Assembly: GCF_964340395.1 (NCBI RefSeq)
Contig: NC_135565.1
Coordinates: forward strand, 20,535,709-20,599,708
Direction of reading: 5' to 3'
Origin: Glandiceps talaboti
Taxonomy: Eukaryota > Hemichordata > Enteropneusta > Spengelidae
DNA: 64,000 nt
Under the pieces are notes generated by a model. The model saw only the letters and a list, made by a program, of their open reading frames with translations, made no database searches and was not told the DNA's origin. Position 1 is the first letter of the stretch. Each line of letters begins with the position of its first letter. Positions 28,314 through 38,500 of this stretch are shown here, in pieces. The position numbers were made by a program, and so were the translations under genes.

Positions 28314-31300
28314 CCCCCCCTATAGAGGCTGCAGCAGACAATGCTGGTGTTCCACCACCAAATAGTGGAGAACAGATTCGACATCCAGGTGAGTTCACTT
28401 GCCATATTTGAATGGCCTACATTTTTAGACAGTATATCTAAGTGTGAGTTTGTATCATGTCAACTTGCATGTAAATTGTATAACGTCTAATTCATATTTT
28501 ATAGTATTTAATACTATATTATGATATTCTACTGCACTGTTTTACTGTCATAAAACCAACCAACCTAACAGCATTCATGGCAGCACCATGCCAAGGCGTC
28601 TGTAAAGAACATCTATGGTTCATGAAAATGAAATTCCTAAACATTATGTTGTTTAATCAGTATGTTGTAACAATGATAACAATGATCATATATTGTAATA
28701 TTTGTAATGCAAAACCTAACAATTATGTTTTTTTTCTCAATGTATACACAGGCCACATAAATCTACATGTTAACAGTGCTGGTGGTATTCCTAAGGAAGA
28801 TGTGCCCATTGGAGAGGTTGAACAGGCTTACTTCCAACTTCCTGAAGTGCTGAAAGACATGCCACAACAGATCAACAACATTCATCCTGGTGTGAGTGTA
28901 GATGACGTTGATGGCCACAGTGTCAAGTATTCCATAGCATGTGAGTCTTTAGATGCCTTGGAATGTCTATGGAAGGAATATGAAGCCCTGAATCTCAATC
29001 GACTGGTAACATCTACAACCATCACACCAAAAACACTGAAAGATATTGGTGCCCTGTACTTTTCCATACAGACTACATTGGATATAGAGGAGTATGAACA
29101 GTGCAAGAAAGAACTGCTAGAGAAAGGTAAATACTGACTTTGTATGCATTTATTGACTGTTACTTACACATCACATCCCTTGCAAAATAATGAGAGATTG
29201 GGAATCACAACAGTAATAAAATCATGGATGGGTATATAACACAGAGTTCCTTGTAATCCACTCTTCATGACTTTGATTCACCATCTCAAGTACTGTTAAA
29301 ACTAATCTGCATTGCAAGAAATAGTAATTGTATTGTCTGATTCCTACACTGTAGTGTATCATACTTCCTAGCTAAATATTGAGACTGTTTGACTGGATCG
29401 AGTATCATGCATGAGTAAAGTCTATATTGTACATCAAGTAGATTAGGTTATAGTGTTTGTTTAAAGGAAGTGAGGAGGTTTAATCTACAGGAGTTTGCTA
29501 CTGCTCATCTGCTTGGTTCCTCACCAATTAATATCATATGGTAAATATTTTGAAAATAATGCGTGTAATTTTACCAGAGTTGCTCATATATCAAGGTTTC
29601 CCATGCTCTTATAACCTTAAGATAATGCCTAAACTGTGTGTATATTTATCGACCTGAGTTCCCCAATCATTTTACCTTGTTTTCTTTAATACCAAAATCA
29701 TGGTAAATGTGTGCCAGTTTACCAGAATTTACCATCTTTTACCAGGGTTCTTTAGACTTAATTAAAAACCTTAAAGTAACTGTGCCTATTCACTGTGTGT
29801 ATATAGAAAACTTCATTGATACTAATACTCTTGGTTTCATTGTTTTACATAAATAAACAACAATTGCATCTTATCAATTAAATTTACTGAAACAATATAT
29901 CCGTGTTGCTATAATCTTGAAATCTTTATGTTGTGTATTATGCTTTTATTCAGGTGACAGCACAGTATCAGCTCCTGTAGAAGTGAGCGATCCTGATGAG
30001 GGAAGTAACCAAAAGGAAGCTGAGCTTACTAAAGAAAACAAAGAGCTCCTCGTAGAAACTTACACACTAAAAACTACTGTTAACTCTTTAAAGAAAAAGA
30101 TAATAGAATGTGAAGCTAGAATTCTGTTTCTCAGTACAGCTTTGAAAGAAAATTCAGAATCAAAGGTAGATGTTGCAATCCTGCAAGCAACCCTAAAAGA
30201 GAAAGATATAGAGATAGAAATACTAAAAAAGAATCAAGAGGAAAATGAAAAGAGGGAGAAAGTTCTGCTGGATAAAATCCTACAATTAAGCAAAGAAAAT
30301 TCTGAAATAAAAGAATCAGTTGGGAAGGGTGGGGATAAAGCTCTTGCAGACGAAAACCAGCAACTCAAGAAAGAAGTCGCTGATCTAAAGAAAGAAGTTG
30401 AGGGTCTGGAAGAGAAGAATATTGCTAAGCAGAAGGAAATTGGTAAACTTGAAATGGAGATGGACAAAGTGAAAGGTTAGTGGTAAGCATAGCATAGCTT
30501 ATCATTCATATATACAGTGTGCTACTATAGGTACTTGTACACCGTTCCATATCAATATCGTGTGGTCTACATGATGTAGATACTGTTTATACACAGACAG
30601 TGTTACAACCATACCATTTTGGGATATCCAATGACTTATGTCTACGTGATAGGATCTAGTAGAGACAGTGTGTTACAACCATACCATTTTAGGATATCCA
30701 ATGACTTATGTGTACGTGATAGGATCTAGTAGAGACAGTGTGTTACAACCATACCATTTTAGGATATCCAATGACTTATGTGTACGTGATAGGATCTAGT
30801 AGAGACAGGGGTGTGTTACAACCATACCATTTTAGGATATCCAATGACTTATGTGTACGTGATAGGATCTAGTAGACAGTGTGTTACAACCATACTATTT
30901 TGGGATATCCAATGACTTATGTGTATGTGATAGGATCTAGTAGAGACAGTGTGTTACAACCATACCATTTTGGGATATCCAATGACTTATGTGTACGTGA
31001 TAGGATCTAGTAGAGACAGTGTGTTACAACCATACCATTTTAGGATATCCAATGACTTATGTGTACGTGATAGGATCTAGTAGACAGTGTGTTACAACCA
31101 TACTATTTTGGGATATCCAATGACTTATGTGTATGTGATAGGATCTAGTAGAGACAGTGTGTTACAACCATACAGGTTTAGGGTAGCATTGTTCTGTGCA
31201 TGACAATATAAACAGAGACAGTATGGCAGAATTAGAGACAGTGTGAAAAATACTGAGTATAACCTTCACTTGAGCCTCTTAGAATAATAACAACCTGCTG

Positions 31301-34300
31301 CCTGCATAATAAAGTTGTTATTTTGTAATCACCTGGCCTTCTGAACAAACAAAACAATCCAAGAATTATATGAATGTTGTAGTGTGTGTGTGTGTGTGGG
31401 GGGGGGGGGGTTAGGTCATGTTGGTAGATGATTCATCAGTACATGACATGTAACACTATTTTATGTTTGACAACTTTTGTTAGGAAATATATGTATATAA
31501 GCTATCCTTATTTGTTGTAAAATAAACATAGGTTTGTAATGCACAGTTGAACCACATTGTTTTAGTTGATATAGACAATGTGTACACTTGTAGATATATG
31601 ATGTATACAATGTGTACACTTGTAGATATATGATGTACACAATGTGTATACTTGTAGATATATGATGTATACAATGTGTACACTTGTATATATATGATGT
31701 ATACAATGTGTACACTTGTAGATATATGATGTACACAATGTGTATACTTGTAGATATATGATGTATACAATGTGTACACTTGTAGATAATTATATGATGT
31801 AAACAATGTGTACACGTGTAGATATATGATGTATACAATGTGTTCACTTGTAGATATATGATGTATACAATGTGTACACTTGTAGATATATGATGTACAC
31901 AATGTGTATACTTGTAGATATATGATGTATACAATGTGTACACTTGTAGATATATGATGCATACAATGTGTATACTTGTAGATATATGATGTATACAATG
32001 TGGACACTTGTAGATATATGATGCATACAATGTGTACACTTGTAGATATATGATGTATACAATGTGGACACTTGTAGATATATGATGTATACAATGTGTA
32101 CACCTGTAGATATATGATGTATACAATATATGTGTACACTTGTAGATATATGATGTACACAATGTGTATACTTGTAGATATATGATGTATACAATGTGTA
32201 CACTTGTAGATATATGATGTATACAATGTGTACACTTGTAGATATATGATGCATACAATGTGTACACTTGTAGATATATGATGTATACAATGTGGACACT
32301 TGTAGATATATGATGTATACAATGTGTACACCTGTAGATATATGATGTATACAATATATGTGTACACTTGTAGATATATGATGTACACAATGTGTATACT
32401 TGTAGATATATGATGTATACAATGTGTACACTTGTAGATATATGATGTATACTATGTGTACACTTGTAGATATATGATGTATACAATGTGGACACTTGTA
32501 GATATATGATGTATACAATGTGTACACTTGTAGATATATGATGTATACAATGTGTACACTTGTAGATATATGATGTACACAATGTGTACACTTGTAGATA
32601 TATGATGTATACAATGTGTACTCTTCTAGATATATAATGTATACAATGTGTACACTTGTAGATATATGATGCATACAATGTGTACACTTGTAGATATATG
32701 ATGTATACAATGTGTACACTTGTAGATATATGATGTATACAATGTGTACACTTGTAGATATATGATGTATACAATGTGTACACTTGTAGATATATGATGC
32801 ATACAATGTGTACACTTGTAGATATATGATGTATACAATGTGTACACTTGTAGATATATGATGCATACAATGTGTACACTTGTAGATATATGATGTATAC
32901 AATGTGTACACTTGTAGATATATGATGTATACAATGTGGATACTTGTAGATATATGATGTATACAATGTGTACACTTGTAGATATATGATGTATACAATG
33001 TGTACACTTGTAGATATATGATGTATACAATGTGTACACTTGTAGATATATGATGTATACAATGTGTACACTTGTAGATATATGATGTATACAATGTGTA
33101 CACTTGTAGATATATGATGTACACAATGTGTATACTTGTAGATATACAAATATATGATGTATACAATGTGTACAATTGTAGATATACAAATATATGATGT
33201 ATACAATGTGTACACTTGTAGATATATGATGTATACAATGCGTACACTTGTAGATATATGATGTATACAATATGTACACTTGTAGATATATGATGTATAC
33301 AATGTGTTCACTTGTAGATATATGATGTATACAATATGTACACATGTAGATATATGATGTATACAATGTGTACACTTGTAGATATATGATGTATGCAATG
33401 TGTACACTTGTAGATATATGATGTATACAATGTGTACACTTGTAATATATGATGGATACAATGTGTGCACTTGTAGATATGTGATATATACAATGTATAC
33501 ACTTGTAGATATATGATGTATACAATGTGTACACTTGTGGATATATGATGCATACAATGTGTGCACTTGTAGATGTATGTATACAATGTGTACACTTGTA
33601 GATATATGACGTATACAATGTGTACACTTGTAGATAAATGATATATACAATGTGTACACTTGTAGATATATGCTGTATACAATGTGTACATTTGTAGATA
33701 TATGATGTATACAATGTGTTCACTTGTAGATAAATGATATATACAATGTGTACACTTGTAGATATATGCTGTATACAATGTGTACATTTGTAGATATATG
33801 ATGTATACAATGTGTACACTTGTAGATATACGATGCATACAATGTGTACACTTGTAGATATACAAATATATGATGTATACAATGTGTACACTTGTACATA
33901 TATGGTGTATACAATGTGTACTGTTACAGTACACATTGTATACACCATATATGTACAAGTGTACTACACTTGTACATATATGGTGTATACAATGTGTACA
34001 CTTGTACATATATGCTGTATACAATGTGTACACTTGTAGATATATGATGTATACAATGTGTACACTTGTAGATATATGATGTATACAATGTGTACACTTG
34101 TACATATATGGTGTATACAATGTGTACACTTGTACATATATGCTGTATACAATGTGTACACTTGTAGATATATGATGTATACAATGTGTACACTTGTAGA
34201 TATATGATGTATACAATGTGTACACTTGTAGATATATGATGTATACAATGTGTACACTTGTAGATATATGATGTATACAATGTGTACACTTGTAGATGTA

Positions 34301-35506
34301 TGATGTATAATAATACAATGTGTACACTTGTAGAATGATATATGATGTATATAATGTGTACACTTGTAGATATATGATGCATACAATGTGTACACTTGTA
34401 GATATACAAATATATGATGTATACAATGTGTACACTTGTACATATATGGCGTATACAATGTGTATACTTGTATATATATGATGTATACAATGTAAACACT
34501 TGTAGATATATAATGTATACAATGTGTACACTTGTACATATATGGTGTATACAATGTGTACACTTGTAGATATATAATGTATACAATGTGTACACTGTGA
34601 CTTGGAGATACATGATGTATACAATGTGTACACTTGTAGATACGTATACAATGTGTACACTTGTAGATATATGATGTATACAATGTGTACACTTGTAGAT
34701 ATATGATGTATACAATGTGTATACTTGTAGATATATGATGTATACAATGTGTTCACTTGTAGATATATGATGTATACAATGTGTACACTTGTAGATATAT
34801 GACGTATACAATGTGTACACTTGTAGATATGATGCATACAATGTGTACACTTGTAGATATATGATGTATACAATGTGTACACTTGTAGATATATGATATA
34901 TACAATGGGTACACTTGTAGATATATGATGCATACAATGTATACACTTGTAGATATATGATACATGTATACAATGTGTACACTTGTAGATATGTGATGTA
35001 TACAATGTACTGTACTAATAAAATGCAATACTGATGGTAGATGTACATTATTGGCTATGGACCATGACACCACAATGAAAATTAGTCTATCAATGAAAGT
35101 CATTTTTATTCTGAGTTTTGAAGGTAGAGGTACTTACCATAAGTGTATTGGATTAACAAATGGATGAGCCAAAAAACCTTTGAATTTTCTGAGTGATGAC
35201 TACTACAATAAAAAAAGTTGATAGGTTGACATTAAAACAAAGCAGGAAAAAAAAATTTCAAGGCTCTTATACTTAGTCATACATCTATCATCTCTTCATC
35301 CATCATTCCATCCACCCATCCATCCATATATCTCATCCACTTACTCACTCCCTATAACATATACATATTATTACATACGGCACACACACACAGATACATT
35401 AATTCATACATACATACATACATACATACATACATACATACATACATACATACATACACATATACATACATACACATATACATACATCCACACAGATACT
35501 AGTACA

Positions 35507-35538
<32 letters not shown>

Positions 35539-38500
35539 CATATACATACACAATATATACATACATACACAGATACATTCATACATATACATATGTATGT
35601 ATGTATGTGTATGTGCATGTGTGTACGTACGTACGTACGTACGTACGTACACACATGCACATACACATACATATACATACATATAACATACATACATCCC
35701 CCTCCCCAAATTCATCAATACATCTATACATGCATCCCTCCAACCTACCGACAATACATTTATCCATCCAATACATACATAAATTCATCCATCCACACAC
35801 ATTCATCTATCCATCTATCACACACATTTACCACCATCACTATATATCCCTCTATTTATACAACTCCCCCTTCAACCAACCATAAATATATTCATCCACA
35901 CACACACATTCATACATACATTGTGAACATACACATATACACACATCTATGCCATGGCTTCAACCTTCCTTACATCCCTTCCGGTTCCACCCTTCATCAA
36001 ATTCATGATCCATCCATTCATTCAACCATTCATTCATCAACATTTTATTCATGTATTGTTGAAGAACTTACCTCCTGCTTGGTATATTTGTTGAATCTTT
36101 TGCTAGAAACTGGACAAATGAGGTTTTCAATCAATGGGTGGAAAAATGTCTGTACAGCTCAATTAATGCTCCACATCAAACCACCCGGGAGGAGGGGGGG
36201 GGGGGGGTCTATGATCATGCAAACACACCAGTAATTTATCTAGTATGCTGATAAAAATGATAGGTTATTAGAAAACATGCACAATAAGTTTAAATACATG
36301 TTTTATATAATGACTGATTTCTATGATAAGGAGAATTAAATATTTACTTTGTCTATTTATTGTCCTTATATTTGGTGAATTCATTTAGCTATTCTGTGGC
36401 AGTTACCTTCAATCCATGACATAGTTTAATTTTGTTTTCCCCTATTTATTCTTTATTATTTTCAGTTTTTACATGTGGTTTTCATTAGTCACAAGGAGAA
36501 ATGAGAACTTTTGTGGAAAAAACTTGCATCAAAAATTTAAAAACATAATACATTACTTTTGGTTTCACAGTATAATTCATTTTCACGTTGTGCACTAAAG
36601 TGATAGTATTATCTACCTGATTTGAATAAATATGATATTTCTAACACATCAGGAACACTAAGTTTTTACACCTGTGTAATATCCTTTACCTTGGACAGAA
36701 GTGATAGGAAAAACATGTTCAGTAATCTGAAATGTTTGCTTAAAGGGACTTGAACTGTATGTGAAACACAACAAATGATATTATATTTAGTATATGGTTA
36801 TGCAATCCCTTCTAATTCTGAGTCAAAATTATTTCACAGCAAAGATTATTATAACTTTGCCACCATTCAGAGAGTTTCAATGTAACAATCAATCAATCAA
36901 TCAATAATCTATGTCTATGAGTTTTTGTAGCCTCTGGAATAGTGCACATCAAGTTCAAAGTAAAACTAAAATTAAATACTTACACAAGCTGTGAACCTGC
37001 TAATTCATGTCTTGGAATTTTACTGGAGATGCCAATGAGAAGTTCATATCATACTAGAGAATTTCTCAGATTTATTGGTACATACCAAAAAATACATAAT
37101 TTAATCATTTATATAATATATCTAAATATCAGGTTTGATTTCAGCCAATAGTAAGAAATGATTTAGCATGTTTCAGTGAGTAGAATAAAATAAATAACAT
37201 CTTTTATGCAACAAAAATTAACCCCAAAGAACCTTCCAAACTCAGCTTGTGCCCCTTTAATGTCTACCATTTACAGGTATGTATAGAAAGTGTTAGTGTT
37301 TCAAGTTTGAATTTACAGGTATGTATAGAAAGTGTTAGTGTTTCAGGTTTGAATTTACTGGTATGTATAGAAAGTGTTAGTGTTTCAGGTTTGAATTTAC
37401 TGGTATGTATAGAAAGTGTTAGTGTTTCAAGTTTGAATTTACTGGTATGTATAGAAAGTGTTAGTGTTTCAGGTTTGAATTTACGGGTATGTATAGAAAG
37501 TGTTAGTGTTTCAAGTTTGAATTTACAGGTATGTATAGAAAGTGTTAGTGTTTCAAGTTTGAATTTACAGGTATGTATAGAAAGTGTTAGTGTTTCAAGT
37601 TTGAATTTACAGGTATGTATAGAAAGTGTTAGTGTTTCAAGTTTGAATTTACAGGTATGTATAGAAAGTGTTAGTGTTTCAAGTTTGAATTTACAGGTAT
37701 GTATAAAAGTGTTAGTGTTTCAAGTTTGAATTTGCAGGTATGTATAGAAAGTGTTAGTGTTTTAAGTTTGAATTTACATGTATGTATAGAAAGTGTTAGT
37801 GTTTCAAGTTTGAATTTACAGGTATGTATAGATAGTGTTAGTGTTTCAAGTTTGAATTTACAGGTATGTATAAAAGTGTTAGTGTTTCAAGTTTGAATTC
37901 CTTTTGTTGCTCTACAAGTGCCAAAGTCATTAGAAGAAACTGTTTGTGAGATTTATTGATCCCCAGTATGCAGTGTTTAGATTTACAATAGAGAATTTCA
38001 AAGCATTTTCGGATCCATGCACATCTAAAATTTGTAGATATAATTACTGTATAATACTGTACAAGTGTATATATGGTCACTGATGATAGAGGAACTGTGA
38101 TATGGTTTACATTATGGAGCATACAATTAGAAAGTCCGGTGTCCTGATGTAAGTTTGTTGGTACAAATAGTTGAAATGGTAATAATAAGTTTAGTATATA
38201 TTTTCTACTGTTACCCAGAGTATAGCTAGGGGATAATTGGTTTTCTGTTGTAATGCAACATTTTACATTTTAAGAGAAGAGGTAACAATGTGATCTATTT
38301 GTGTTGTTGTGTATTGCTATGGTAACGGTATCTCTTTTTGGAGGATGTATTGGCTCTGAAAAGAGCCGTTTGGTTTGTTTACCTTACGGTAAATGATTAG
38401 ATCATGATCTCATACAGTTCATGGTATTGTCATCTTGACTCATCTTCAGTTCTTGTCTTTTATCCAATCTTTGTTGTCATCTTTGATGGATATGATATCA

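Noticed and set aside
28577-28751. Upstream extension of the TRADD-N exon from an ATG
   Set aside because: Ends in a typical pyrimidine tract and acceptor (TTTTTTTCTCAATGTATACACAG, in part) and the phase fits splicing from 28388; an independent start is not needed.
31461-35048. Very long minus-strand open frames (up to 732 codons), Tyr/His/Ile/Cys-rich
   Set aside because: They are read-through of a 32-bp minisatellite in all frames, inside an intron of the opposite-strand gene; no initiation context, splice logic or domain.
31570-37895. CRISPR-like repeat arrays
   Set aside because: Units abut without unique spacers and the genome is eukaryotic; these are minisatellites.
37247-37896. 14-residue-repeat protein gene
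   Set aside because: No start or stop structure or flanking exon; frame broken in two units. Kept as a splice-site array finding instead.
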